DNA of 18,126 bases from JBBRNV01 sp038227435. Lineage in GTDB: Bacteria > Patescibacteriota > Minisyncoccia > Phycocordibacterales > CALRBL01. The notes below the pieces were generated by a model that did no database searches, was not told the DNA's origin, and saw only the letters and a program-made list of their open reading frames with translations. How positions within the stretch are numbered: position 1 is the first letter of the stretch; every line of letters begins with the position of its first letter. This document shows, in pieces, positions 1 through 6,978 of this stretch. The stretch covers positions 1-18,126 of the forward strand of contig JBBRPW010000013.1 in the NCBI GenBank assembly GCA_038227435.1. Reading direction: 5' to 3'. Made by a program: the position numbers and the translations under genes.

Positions 1-468
1 AGCATCAATTAGCATTCGCATTCGATGTTTTTTGTCGATTACTTTTGCGTAATATTCAATATTAGCCGAAGAGGGAACAATATGAACAAGTTCTGTTAAA
101 TATGAAGCACCTCCCGATTGTTCAAGTTGATTATTTTCACGAAGTCGGCCAGATAAGGAAATTAAATCAATTGGCTGTCCTTTTCCAAACAAATCATGCA
201 TCGATGAATAAATAATTCGATGCCTTTCAGAATAAAATGAATCTAAACTGATGATGTCCATTACATCATGAATTGATTCAGGCCGGAGCATGATCGATCC
301 TAAAAATGCTTTTTCAGAATCAAGGTGTTGTGGGGGAACACGCAAACTAGGCGCGGTATATGAAGAATTATTTCCTTCATTCTTATAACCACTTTTATAC
401 TTGTTGTTGTAGGTATTTTTAGAGTCTTTTCCTACACTCGATTTAGTACTATAGGGTGAGGGAGGCAT
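1..468 (-). CDS. dnaB: Replicative DNA helicase DnaB, N-terminal part (runs off the window)
   Basis: This is the first 156 codons of the hexameric replicative helicase that unwinds DNA ahead of the replisome. After a low-complexity tail of about 37 residues rich in Ser, Asn, Lys and Tyr comes the typical DnaB N-terminal domain, which contains LRVPPQHLDSEKAFLGSIM, a YSERHRIIY segment, PIDLISLSGRL, and GGASYLTELVHIVPSSANIE leading to YYAKVIDKKHRMR. The RecA-like ATPase domain lies outside the window, so catalytic motifs cannot be checked. The ATG at 466-468 sits 6 bases downstream of an extended -10 box and has no Shine-Dalgarno sequence, so I infer a leaderless mRNA. It lies 128 bases downstream of cysS on the same strand and probably has its own promoter. 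The family call is based on the N-terminal domain only but is secure. Confidence 0.93.
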   Translation of the reverse strand, partial: MPPSPYSTKSSVGKDSKNTYNNKYKSGYKNEGNNSSYTAPSLRVPPQHLDSEKAFLGSIMLRPESIHDVMDIISLDSFYSERHRIIYSSMHDLFGKGQPIDLISLSGRLRENNQLEQSGGASYLTELVHIVPSSANIEYYAKVIDKKHRMRMLIDA

Positions 469-474
469 GAGGGA

Positions 475-483
475 ATATTATCA
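475..483 (-). promoter_or_regulatory. Extended -10 promoter of dnaB
   Basis: Read on the minus strand, the sequence is TGATAATAT, a TGn extended -10 followed by TAATAT. Six bases separate it from the dnaB ATG. No good -35 box is seen at 17 bases (TTTCGA). The spacing predicts a transcript that begins at the start codon. The rest of the 469-596 gap shows only a short AAAAGG/CCTTTT palindrome just after cysS and no convincing terminator. Confidence 0.55.
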
Positions 484-596
484 CGCAAGAAAGATTATCG
501 AAAGAAAAGTTAAAGCAAATATGAAATTAGAATCAAGACTTGGTTTCGGTCAACATATGTTTTTTTTCAGGCATATTCTCAGCCCTTTTAAAGGAG

Positions 597-2039
597 TTAA
601 ATCAATGATTTTATATGAGTAGTTCCATCTTCATTATCAATGATTTCATACCCCTTTTCTTTAAGCTCGTCCCGTATCTGATCGGCTTTTGCCCACTCCT
701 TATTTATCCTTGCAGTTTGTCTTGATTCCGCAAGAGCAGTAATTTCAGAAGGGATTAATTGATTGTTTTCTGAAGATGAAATTAATTCTTTTGCCTTCAT
801 CTCAACTTTATTTTTAATTGATAAACCAAAAACCAAATCAAAGTTATATATAGTTGCAATCTTAACTGATGGACTAAGATTTTCGTTTTTTAATATTTCC
901 CACGTCATTGCAATTGCTTTCGGCACATCCATATCATCATTTATATATTGATTAAATGTTTGAGTATATGAATTATCTGGATTTACAATGTCGATATTAT
1001 TTTGAGTAACAATTATTGCGAGTTGTTTAATTAATTTTTCAAAACCAGTTTGCGCAGCTTTTACCGCTTCTAATGTGAAATTAACCACACTTCGATAGTT
1101 CGCAGTTAATAACCAATATCGAAATGATAAAGGATCTATTCCTTCTTCAACCAAATCTTCTAATTTCAAAAAATTTCCTTTTGATTTCGACATTTTCATG
1201 TCATCGATATTCATAAATCCACCATGCATCCAATAGTTGGCAAATTGTTTTTCATTTGCCGATTCAGATTGAGCAATTTCATTAGTGTGATGGGGAAATA
1301 TCAAATCAGTTCCACCTGTGTGTATATCGAACGTGTCGCCAAGCGCACCCTTAGCCATTGCAGAACATTCAATGTGCCATCCAGGGCGGCCACGTCCAAA
1401 ATCTGCATCCCATGCATTTCCGGCATCATGTTCGCTTTCAAATTTCCAAAGCACAAAATCTCGCGGATTTTCTTTATCGTATTCATCGTTATTAATTCGC
1501 TCTTTTGTGATACTTGTTAAATCTAATTTTGCCAATGCTCCATAGTTTTTTACTTTCTCAATATTCATGTACACACCGTCATCAGCTTTGTATGCAGATC
1601 CTTTTTCAATTAATGCAGTAATGAGTTCAATCATTTCAGATATGTGTTCTGTTGCTCGGAGTAAGTGATGGGGTTTTAAAATATTAAGCGCTTCAATATC
1701 GTGTAAAAATTTCTCCTCATATTTTTGAGTAAGGGATTGAAGAGACATACCCTCAGTGACACTTCGTTTAATTGTTTTGTCATCAACGTCTGTAATATTC
1801 ATTACCTGATTTACTTTGTATCCATTGTATTCAAAAAGTCGACGAACTAAATCGTCGAATACAAATGTTCGCAAATTTCCAATATGAGCTGAGTCATACA
1901 CAGTTGGACCACAATGATACATCCCTACCTGTTGGGGATTAATAGATTGAAATAATTCTTTTTTTCCACCAAACGTATTGTAAATGTGAGTTGGGTGCGA
2001 GTTTTTTTGCAGATCTGTATTGTTTTCGTCTAAAGCCAT
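597..2039 (-). CDS. cysS: Cysteine--tRNA ligase
   Basis: This class I aminoacyl-tRNA synthetase charges tRNA-Cys in the cytoplasm. At 480 residues it is of normal length. Family landmarks are all visible: the zinc-ligand Cys43 in YHCGPTVYD, the HIGH-type signature HIGN at 52-55, GWHIECSAM and FPHHTNEIAQSE carrying the other zinc ligands, and KMSKS at 282-286. The C-terminal part holds the DALR-like helical region and a final segment with the pattern R..KEWAKADQIRDEL. The ATG at 2037-2039 lies inside the last codons of corA (10-base overlap), so the two are probably co-transcribed and translationally coupled. No separate promoter is seen. The stop is TAA at 597-599. Confidence 0.97.
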   Translation of the reverse strand: MALDENNTDLQKNSHPTHIYNTFGGKKELFQSINPQQVGMYHCGPTVYDSAHIGNLRTFVFDDLVRRLFEYNGYKVNQVMNITDVDDKTIKRSVTEGMSLQSLTQKYEEKFLHDIEALNILKPHHLLRATEHISEMIELITALIEKGSAYKADDGVYMNIEKVKNYGALAKLDLTSITKERINNDEYDKENPRDFVLWKFESEHDAGNAWDADFGRGRPGWHIECSAMAKGALGDTFDIHTGGTDLIFPHHTNEIAQSESANEKQFANYWMHGGFMNIDDMKMSKSKGNFLKLEDLVEEGIDPLSFRYWLLTANYRSVVNFTLEAVKAAQTGFEKLIKQLAIIVTQNNIDIVNPDNSYTQTFNQYINDDMDVPKAIAMTWEILKNENLSPSVKIATIYNFDLVFGLSIKNKVEMKAKELISSSENNQLIPSEITALAESRQTARINKEWAKADQIRDELKEKGYEIIDNEDGTTHIKSLI

Positions 2040-3022
2040 TTGTGTTTTCTAAAGTAAATAATTAAGGATATTACAAAAATAAGGAGGCAGGCAGCAATAA
2101 TCCAAAACGATTCTGGGTGTTCTAGAAAAGGAATAGGAGATCTGATAGAAAAGAGCCAAAGAACAAAAGATGGCGGAAGGAAAATAAAGGCAAGCGCATT
2201 AAATGTTTTAACTGTTTCGTTTTGTTTTAATTGCAAAAGCGAGTCATTTGTTTTTCGAAGTTCATCCAGAAATTCTTTACTTTCTTGAATTCCTGTATGA
2301 CTTTTATAATATTCGTTTAAAATAATTTGAATGTAGTCGTCAAATGATTCACCAAACATTGTTTTCGATGCACCTTGAAGCGATTCCAAAGTACTTTTGT
2401 GTAGGTTCGTCGACTCTTTAAACGTTAAAATATCTCGATTAATTCGTGAAAGGGCATACACCATATTTTTTTCATCACCGTGAAAAATTTTATTTTCAAC
2501 AACGTGTAACGCTTCTCGCATTGCATCAATTTCGTGAACCATTCCATTATATAAATCTTTGAGCAGGCGATAAAAAATAAAACCAGCATGATCTCCGGGA
2601 AGTCGTTTTGTTAAATTATTTCCAGTTTCTAAAAGCTTTGCAAAACGTTCAAAAGGTTCAATTGAATCGTATCTTGTTGTGACCAAGAATTCTTTCCCAA
2701 TAATAAAATCAATTTCTTGATAGTGCTTTCTTAAGCTAGCCGAAGTCTGAACTTCAATAGTTTTATTAGATTTTTTACTTGACATATCATCGTCTCGAAA
2801 AGCTCGGTGCTTGAAATAGGGGAAGTGAAGTACTAAATAGATATGCCCGTTGCTTACATCTACTTTAGGCTTTACATTTTCGCTTAACAACTCCTCAGCT
2901 ACAAGAGGATCTATATTATGTTTCTCCATTAAATAACGTACTTCATCATGAGTAGGATTTTCCAAATCGTACCAAATAATTTCCTTACCTTTTTCGGTGG
3001 GATATGAGTATGTGTGAACCAT
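2030..3022 (-). CDS. corA: CorA-family divalent-cation transporter lacking the GMN motif
   Basis: This is a predicted inner-membrane Mg2+ (or other divalent cation) channel of the CorA fold. The soluble N-terminal part contains WYDLENPTHDEVRYLMEKH and a helical domain with FIFYRLLKDLYNGMVHEID. Two C-terminal membrane helices follow at about residues 273-291 and 305-324. The loop after the first helix normally has a GMN selectivity signature; here that position reads FSIRSPIPF, so substrate and selectivity are uncertain. I chose the ATG at 3022 (330 residues) rather than an in-frame TTG at 3040. The ATG lies 6 bases after TATACT, with TTGAAG 17 bases further upstream, which predicts a leaderless transcript starting at this ATG and puts the TTG inside the promoter. 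It overlaps cysS by 10 bases. The stop is TAG. The family call is firm; the transported ion is not. Confidence 0.88.
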   Translation of the reverse strand: MVHTYSYPTEKGKEIIWYDLENPTHDEVRYLMEKHNIDPLVAEELLSENVKPKVDVSNGHIYLVLHFPYFKHRAFRDDDMSSKKSNKTIEVQTSASLRKHYQEIDFIIGKEFLVTTRYDSIEPFERFAKLLETGNNLTKRLPGDHAGFIFYRLLKDLYNGMVHEIDAMREALHVVENKIFHGDEKNMVYALSRINRDILTFKESTNLHKSTLESLQGASKTMFGESFDDYIQIILNEYYKSHTGIQESKEFLDELRKTNDSLLQLKQNETVKTFNALAFIFLPPSFVLWLFSIRSPIPFLEHPESFWIIAACLLIFVISLIIYFRKHKWL

Positions 3023-3028
3023 ATAATA

Positions 3029-3057
3029 AGTATATCTCAATTAATCTCGTGCTTCAA
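3029..3057 (-). promoter_or_regulatory. Promoter of corA-cysS
   Basis: On the minus strand TTGAAG (3052-3057) is followed after exactly 17 bases by TATACT (3029-3034), and 6 bases later by the corA ATG. It is one of the clearest -35/-10 pairs in the window. The expected transcription start coincides with the start codon, so the message should be leaderless. Confidence 0.75.
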
Positions 3058-3131
3058 TTTATTTTGAAATTATCCTAAGCTCTAATTAAATCGTTTTATT
3101 TATTTCACAATATTTTTTAATCGTTTTAGCA

Positions 3132-3160
3132 TTGACCCGTCTAACTCCATTTGTCATACT
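3132..3160 (+). promoter_or_regulatory. Promoter of the S41 protease gene
   Basis: TTGACC at 3132-3137, a 17-base spacer and CATACT at 3155-3160, with a TGT extended -10 just before the hexamer. Six bases separate the -10 box from the ATG at 3167, which predicts a leaderless mRNA. It faces away from the corA promoter across about 75 bases. Confidence 0.72.
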
Positions 3161-3166
3161 TCACGT

Positions 3167-4492
3167 ATGAATTCTTCGACATCGTTTACTTCAAAATTAA
3201 CAGCGGTAATTGTTTCAATATTAATTGTAGGTGTTTCGTTTGCGTCAGGTTTATATGTAGGAAACGCCGCTCCAACTCCTTCTTCCTATGTAACAACATT
3301 TAAAATTCCTTCAAACGACAATTCAGCTCCATCTTCTAAAATCGACCTTAGTCCATTTTGGAAAACATGGAATCTTCTTGATAAAAAATTTGTTGTAACT
3401 CATAAAGCAAGCAGCTCTATTAATGTTTCAGCAACAAGTTCAACAAGTACTGGGCCGGTTATAAATTCGCTCGACACCCCACAAAATCGCCTTTACGGAG
3501 CAATTAAAGGAATGGTGGCTTCACTCGGTGATCCATATACCGTATTTTTCACTCCTGAAGAATCAAAAACATTTACAAGCGAAATTAACGGAAACTTTGA
3601 AGGAATTGGAATGGAATTAGGAATTAAGGACGGTATTCTTACTGTAGTAACTGCAATAAAAGACACTCCAGCATTTAAAGCCGGTCTTACATCAGGAGAT
3701 AAAATCATTAAAATTAATGAAGTAATCTCAGCTGGAATATCAACAGATCAGGCCGTAAGCTTAATTCGAGGGAAAAAAGGAACTGATGTAACACTTACTA
3801 TTTTACGAGGCGAAGAAAAGGAACCTCGAGTAATCAAAGTAACTCGCGATGTCATTAATCTTCCTACTATTGATGCACAACTGAGATCTGATGGAGTATT
3901 CGTAATTCGGCTTTACACATTCACACAAGATTCACCGAATCTATTCCGAGCAGCCCTCCGTCAGTTTGTTGAATCAAATTCAAATAAATTAATACTCGAC
4001 CTACGAGGTAATCCAGGAGGATTAGTAGATGCCGCGGTAGACATTGCAAGCTGGTTCCTGCCACAGGGAAAGATAATTCTCCAAGAGGTTTCAACACCAA
4101 TTGGAACTTTGGCTAAAGATTCTGTAAATGATACTGAAGTATTACGAAGCAAGGGATATGACATCTTTAGTAAAAACTTACAAATGGCAATTCTTATTAA
4201 CGGGGGATCAGCCTCAGCCTCAGAAATTTTGGCCGGAGCACTTAATGAATACGGTGTAGCAAAACTCGTTGGTACAAAATCATTCGGAAAAGGATCAGTA
4301 CAAGAACTAGTTCAAATTACTGATGATGCTCTCTTAAAAGTGACAATTGCAAGATGGCTTACTCCAAATGGTAAATCAATTTCTGAAGGTGGATTAACTC
4401 CCGACATTCAAGTTGAATTAACTGCAGATGATTTTGCCAAAAAACAAGATCCTCAATTAGAAAAGGCAGCAAGTTTGTTAAAAGGGTTCTAA
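3167..4492 (+). CDS. S41 family C-terminal processing peptidase (CtpA/Prc-like)
   Basis: This is a membrane-anchored or exported serine protease that degrades or processes proteins from their C-termini on the outer face of the cytoplasmic membrane. Residues 11-30 form an N-terminal signal/anchor helix. A linker rich in Ser and Thr follows, then a helical segment (SPFWKTWNLLDKKFV) and a PDZ domain at about 143-226 that starts GIGMELGIKDG. The catalytic Ser-Lys dyad is intact: Ser350 in GSASASEI, Lys375 in SFGKGSVQ, and the helper Gln379, at the 25 and 4 residue spacings known from CtpB. The 441 residues are normal for the family. The gene is monocistronic in appearance, with its own leaderless promoter, and ends 50 bases before rplI. 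Substrates cannot be inferred. Confidence 0.95.
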   Translation: MNSSTSFTSKLTAVIVSILIVGVSFASGLYVGNAAPTPSSYVTTFKIPSNDNSAPSSKIDLSPFWKTWNLLDKKFVVTHKASSSINVSATSSTSTGPVINSLDTPQNRLYGAIKGMVASLGDPYTVFFTPEESKTFTSEINGNFEGIGMELGIKDGILTVVTAIKDTPAFKAGLTSGDKIIKINEVISAGISTDQAVSLIRGKKGTDVTLTILRGEEKEPRVIKVTRDVINLPTIDAQLRSDGVFVIRLYTFTQDSPNLFRAALRQFVESNSNKLILDLRGNPGGLVDAAVDIASWFLPQGKIILQEVSTPIGTLAKDSVNDTEVLRSKGYDIFSKNLQMAILINGGSASASEILAGALNEYGVAKLVGTKSFGKGSVQELVQITDDALLKVTIARWLTPNGKSISEGGLTPDIQVELTADDFAKKQDPQLEKAASLLKGF

Positions 4493-4505
4493 TTTAAGGC
4501 TCATA

Positions 4506-4533
4506 TAGACAAAAATCCCATAATAGTTATACT
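4506..4533 (+). promoter_or_regulatory. Promoter of rplI
   Basis: TAGACA at 4506-4511, a 16-base spacer and TATACT at 4528-4533. Nine bases lie between the -10 box and the ATG, so the leader should be 0-3 bases. The bases before the start codon, AAACCT, are the same before rpmA. Confidence 0.6.
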
Positions 4534-4542
4534 GATAAACCT

Positions 4543-5007
4543 ATGAAAGTAATTCTACTTAAAGATATTCCATCAGTTGGACGACGATTCGATGTTAAAG
4601 ACGTAGCCGACGGCCACGCACTTAACTTTTTATTACCTCAAAACATGGCAGAAACAGCTACTGAAAAAGCTCTTGCACGTCTTGAAAAAATGAAGGCGAC
4701 ACACGTAGAAACAGGTAAAGTAAAAGAAGATTTACTATTTAAGAACATTAAGAGCCTAGACGGAGTAACCGTTACAATTACACGTCCTGCAAATGAAAAA
4801 GGACACCTTTTTGCCGGAATCGATGCACATCAAATTGTCGAGGCTATTAAGGATCAAACTCAGGTTGATGTTGCTCCTGAATTCATTTCTCACGAAAAAG
4901 GATCACTTGAAAAGCCTATTAAAGAAGTAGGGGAACACAAAATCACCGTATCAGTTCGTGAAAAATCAGCCGTGTTCACTCTTATGGTGAACGGTGAGGA
5001 AAAGTAA
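4543..5007 (+). CDS. rplI: 50S ribosomal protein L9
   Basis: This structural protein of the large ribosomal subunit binds 23S rRNA near the L1 stalk base. The N-terminal RNA-binding domain is typical: MKVILLKDIPSVGRRFDVKDV followed by DGHALNFLLPQNMAE. A long connecting helix rich in Ala, Lys and Glu leads to the C-terminal domain with KSLDGVTVTI and GHLFAGIDAHQIVEAI. At 154 residues it is full length. Several CPR lineages are reported to lack L9, so its presence has taxonomic value. It has its own promoter and no visible Shine-Dalgarno sequence. The 83-base gap to rpmA holds the rpmA promoter and no obvious terminator, so some read-through into rpmA is possible. Confidence 0.96.
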   Translation: MKVILLKDIPSVGRRFDVKDVADGHALNFLLPQNMAETATEKALARLEKMKATHVETGKVKEDLLFKNIKSLDGVTVTITRPANEKGHLFAGIDAHQIVEAIKDQTQVDVAPEFISHEKGSLEKPIKEVGEHKITVSVREKSAVFTLMVNGEEK

Positions 5008-5052
5008 GTTTTGGAACAATATCAAAGCCACACCGGCAAAGTTCGAAAAATT

Positions 5053-5081
5053 TTGCTAAAAATTAATTTATATAGTATTAT
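5053..5081 (+). promoter_or_regulatory. Promoter of rpmA
   Basis: TTGCTA at 5053-5058, a 17-base spacer and TATTAT at 5076-5081, then 9 bases to the ATG. A leaderless or nearly leaderless mRNA is predicted, as for rplI. Confidence 0.62.
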
Positions 5082-5090
5082 CTCAAACCT

Positions 5091-5372
5091 ATGGCAAGTA
5101 AAAAAGCGGGAGGAACAGCAAAAAACCTAACAGATTCAAAACCTAAATTCTTAGGAGTTAAGCTCTATCACGGAGAAATGGCTCTAGAAGGTGCTATTAT
5201 CGTTCGACAACGAGGTACTCGAGTACTTCCTGGAAAGAACGTTGGCCTAGGCCGAGATCACACGCTTTTTGCCCTTAAACCGGGAAAAGTAGTATTTGGT
5301 AACAAACGAAAACAAAATTTCACTGGATCTACAACAGTTCGAAAGATTGTTCACATCGATCAAGCAAAATAA
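5091..5372 (+). CDS. rpmA: 50S ribosomal protein L27
   Basis: This is a small basic protein of the large subunit whose N-terminal tail reaches the peptidyl-transferase centre. The 93-residue sequence shows the family pattern: MASKKAGGTAKN, then LGVKLYHGE, IIVRQRGTRVLPGKNVG, LGRDHTLFALKPGKVVF. It begins directly with the mature-type tail (Ala-Ser-Lys-Lys), with no Firmicutes-style cleavable N-terminal extension. The usual partner gene rplU is not upstream; rplI is there instead. A strong intrinsic terminator follows 23 bases after the stop. Confidence 0.97.
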   Translation: MASKKAGGTAKNLTDSKPKFLGVKLYHGEMALEGAIIVRQRGTRVLPGKNVGLGRDHTLFALKPGKVVFGNKRKQNFTGSTTVRKIVHIDQAK

Positions 5373-5395
5373 ATTCTTTCTCGAGAATTAACATG

Positions 5396-5423
5396 AATAG
5401 CCACTCAAGTGGCTATTTTGTTA
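5396..5423 (+). terminator. Intrinsic terminator after rpmA
   Basis: The perfect inverted repeat AATAGCCACT / AGTGGCTATT (5396-5405 and 5408-5417) forms a hairpin with a very short loop, followed by TTGTTATTT. It ends the ribosomal-protein transcript before the EVE gene. Confidence 0.85.
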
Positions 5424-5452
5424 TTTAGATACATGAATATAACGAATGAATC

Positions 5453-5461
5453 TGCTATTAT
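5453..5461 (+). promoter_or_regulatory. Extended -10 promoter of the EVE-domain gene
   Basis: TGC directly followed by TATTAT (5456-5461), then 6 bases to the ATG at 5468. No convincing -35 box is seen, as is usual for extended -10 promoters. The spacing predicts a leaderless mRNA. Confidence 0.6.
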
Positions 5462-5467
5462 TTATGT

Positions 5468-5920
5468 ATGAACTACTGGCTATTTAAATCTGAACCCACT
5501 TGCTATTCAATCGATGATTTTAAAAAAGATGGGAAAACCCACTGGACAGGTATTCGAAACTATCAGGCTAGAAATTACATGAAGTGTATGGAAGTGGGGG
5601 ATCAAGTCCTTTTTTATCATTCAAGTGCAGGTGAAATAACAGGAATTGTGGGGTTAGGGAAGGTAATTGGGAAAGCGCATCCCGACCTAACTGCTTTTAA
5701 TAAAAAAGACGACCATTACGATCCTAAATCAACAAAAGAAAATCCAATTTGGTTTGGAGTAGACATTTCGTACCAAAAAACACTTAAAAAACCTCTACTT
5801 TTGACCCAGATTAAATTTGACAACGACCTAAAAAATATGGTGGTAGCAAAAAGGGGATCAAGGCTCTCAATTCAACCTGTAACCGTGCAACATTTTAATA
5901 AAATAGTAAAGGGGATATAA
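5468..5920 (+). CDS. EVE domain-containing protein
   Basis: This is a single-domain protein of 150 residues from the EVE family (PUA/YTH-like fold, related to eukaryotic THYN1). Members are thought to bind modified bases in DNA or RNA; the target here cannot be told from sequence. Family features are MNYWLFKSEPTCYSIDDF at the N-terminus, HWTGIRNYQARNYM, GDQVLFYHSS, GIVGLGKVIGKAHPD and the conserved WFGVDISYQKTL segment. It is monocistronic, with its own extended -10 promoter and no Shine-Dalgarno sequence. No restriction-modification or other defence gene lies beside it, so a role in housekeeping RNA metabolism is as likely as one in defence. Confidence 0.92.
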   Translation: MNYWLFKSEPTCYSIDDFKKDGKTHWTGIRNYQARNYMKCMEVGDQVLFYHSSAGEITGIVGLGKVIGKAHPDLTAFNKKDDHYDPKSTKENPIWFGVDISYQKTLKKPLLLTQIKFDNDLKNMVVAKRGSRLSIQPVTVQHFNKIVKGI

Positions 5921-5986
5921 GTTAAAATACCTCTCAACTAGGCCATATTAATAGCTCTAGACATACACATATTTTATGGTCTATTG

Positions 5987-6014
5987 TTGACAAATCACTA
6001 CTCTGTGCTATTAT
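5987..6014 (+). promoter_or_regulatory. Promoter of the transglycosylase-like gene
   Basis: A consensus -35 TTGACA (5987-5992), a 16-base spacer and TATTAT (6009-6014) preceded by TGC. This is the strongest promoter in the window. Unlike most others it sits about 160 bases before the predicted coding start, so the mRNA has a long leader. The expected start point, about 6021, is immediately upstream of a perfect hairpin. The stretch 5921-5986 contains only an imperfect inverted repeat of about 11 bases and nothing else I can name. Confidence 0.78.
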
Positions 6015-6022
6015 ATTTTCAT

Positions 6023-6047
6023 ACCAGATTACCTCTGGTCATTTTTT
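6023..6047 (+). promoter_or_regulatory. 5'-terminal leader hairpin with a T run (possible attenuator)
   Basis: ACCAGA (6023-6028), loop TTACC, TCTGGT (6034-6039), then CA and seven T residues. The hairpin starts about two bases after the predicted transcription start. The following T run gives it the form of a weak intrinsic terminator, so it could be an attenuator, or simply a 5' stabilising stem. Evidence is structural only. Confidence 0.45.
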
Positions 6048-6181
6048 TCAGAGAGTGAAATTTTAAAAAACTGCAAAATTCTTCAGGCCTAAAAATCAAA
6101 AAGAGCGTCGTTTGCAACTATTTAGAAAGAAGCTCCCTTGAAACGCGGTATATGCAATACGATTGAGTTAAGGACGCATAA

Positions 6182-6265
6182 TTAACAACTAAAAAAAGGC
6201 TTATTTTACGCAACGCATGTTATTGTGCGCTTGTTACGATACTACTTGTAACAAACGCCGGTGAA
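6182..6265 (+). other. Signal-peptide-coding extension without a canonical start codon
   Basis: This stretch is in frame with the downstream coding region and encodes a classic signal peptide: a basic n-region TTKKRLILRN, a hydrophobic core ACYCALVTILLVT and NAGEVYA ending at a VYA|AP cleavage site. Between the in-frame TAA at 6179-6181 and the GTG at 6266 there is no ATG, GTG or TTG. AAGGA at 6170-6174 is well placed for initiation at 6182, which is a TTA codon; the only near-canonical alternative is ATT at 6203. An in-frame ATG at 6152 is cut off by TGA and TAA. Either an unusual start codon, a mutation, or a sequence error is implied. Confidence 0.6.
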
Positions 6266-6844
6266 GTGTATGCGGCTCCCAGCATCTTACCCAAACCAAT
6301 CGCCATTACGGCTTTCGAAGGTAAAAGCGCTGAACCCGTCATTTCATTAGTAAGTAGCGACAAACAGAGCAGAAATGTTACGAGCAGTGCAGTTCAAGTG
6401 GATCCAAAGATGAAAGATCAAGGAAATCAAATTGAGATTGAACTAGAAGTATCACTCGCTCAAGGAAACGAAGCATCTTTACAAATCAATACAGTTACAA
6501 AAGTGAAAACAGTTGAAGAAACTGTTCGAAGTTACTTTACCGATACACCAATATTGGCCGAAGTAGCACAGTGCGAATCGCACTTTCGACAGGTTTCAAC
6601 TAACGGTTCTATCCTAAGGGGGATTGTAAATTCAAGAGATGTTGGCGTTATGCAAATTAACGAACGATATCATGCGAAACGAGCCAAGGAATTAGGATAC
6701 GATATCTACACATTGGAAGGGAATATGGCTTATGCCAAAGTTCTCTACAATCAAAGTGGAGCTCAGCCCTGGAGTGCATCCTCACCATGTTGGGGAAAAT
6801 CTAAGATTGGAAAAGCGGCCGCAGCAACTGTAGCGATGAAATAA
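6266..6844 (+). CDS. Exported lytic transglycosylase-like protein
   Basis: This is a predicted secreted peptidoglycan-cleaving enzyme. The GTG at 6266 is the first canonical start, but it falls at the signal-peptidase site (VYA|AP), so the true protein very probably begins upstream, at 6182 or 6203. After a low-complexity Ser/Gln/Glu region of about 80 residues comes an SLT/lysozyme-like domain at about 95-180. It has ILAEVAQCESHFRQ with the likely catalytic Glu, then DVGVMQIN, then EGNMAYAKVLYNQSGAQPW and SPCW. Two Cys residues could form a disulphide outside the cell. The gene is monocistronic, with a strong promoter, a long hairpin-bearing leader and a strong terminator. G/C-ending codons are commoner than in its immediate neighbours. 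The fold is reasonably clear; the exact enzyme class is not. Confidence 0.8.
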   Translation: MYAAPSILPKPIAITAFEGKSAEPVISLVSSDKQSRNVTSSAVQVDPKMKDQGNQIEIELEVSLAQGNEASLQINTVTKVKTVEETVRSYFTDTPILAEVAQCESHFRQVSTNGSILRGIVNSRDVGVMQINERYHAKRAKELGYDIYTLEGNMAYAKVLYNQSGAQPWSASSPCWGKSKIGKAAAATVAMK

Positions 6845-6889
6845 AATGATCAAAAGGTAATCGAAACTAAATATCAGTCGTCTCAAAGC

Positions 6890-6922
6890 AAAAATCCTGT
6901 ACATATGTGTACAGGATTTTTG
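6890..6922. terminator. Bidirectional intrinsic terminator after the transglycosylase-like gene
   Basis: A perfect 14-base stem, AAAAATCCTGTACA (6890-6903) with TGTACAGGATTTTT (6908-6921), and a TATG loop. The T run on the plus strand ends the transglycosylase transcript. The matching A run means it could also work from the other strand, although no minus-strand gene approaches it. Confidence 0.9.
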
Positions 6923-6963
6923 TATGCATAAGTTTATAAACTGTAACCGATACCATATGATCA

Positions 6964-6972
6964 TGCTAGTAT
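6964..6972 (+). promoter_or_regulatory. Extended -10 promoter of the metallophosphoesterase gene
   Basis: TGC followed by TAGTAT (6967-6972), 6 bases before the ATG at 6979. No clear -35 box is seen. The spacing predicts a leaderless mRNA. Confidence 0.55.
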
Positions 6973-6978
6973 AGTCCG

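Noticed and set aside
3023..3040. In-frame TTG start for corA at 3040, adding six residues.
   Set aside because: It lies inside the well-placed TTGAAG-17-TATACT promoter, and the ATG at 3022 fits the leaderless spacing.
5468..5920. EVE-domain gene as part of a defence system.
   Set aside because: No nuclease, methylase or other defence gene lies beside it; neighbours are ribosomal and envelope genes.
5939..5985. Imperfect inverted repeat of about 11 bases after the EVE gene as a terminator.
   Set aside because: It has mismatches, a long loop and no T run.
6217..6264. ATG at 6217 as the start of the transglycosylase-like gene.
   Set aside because: It is in a different frame and reaches TGA after 15 codons, so it cannot supply the signal peptide without a frameshift.
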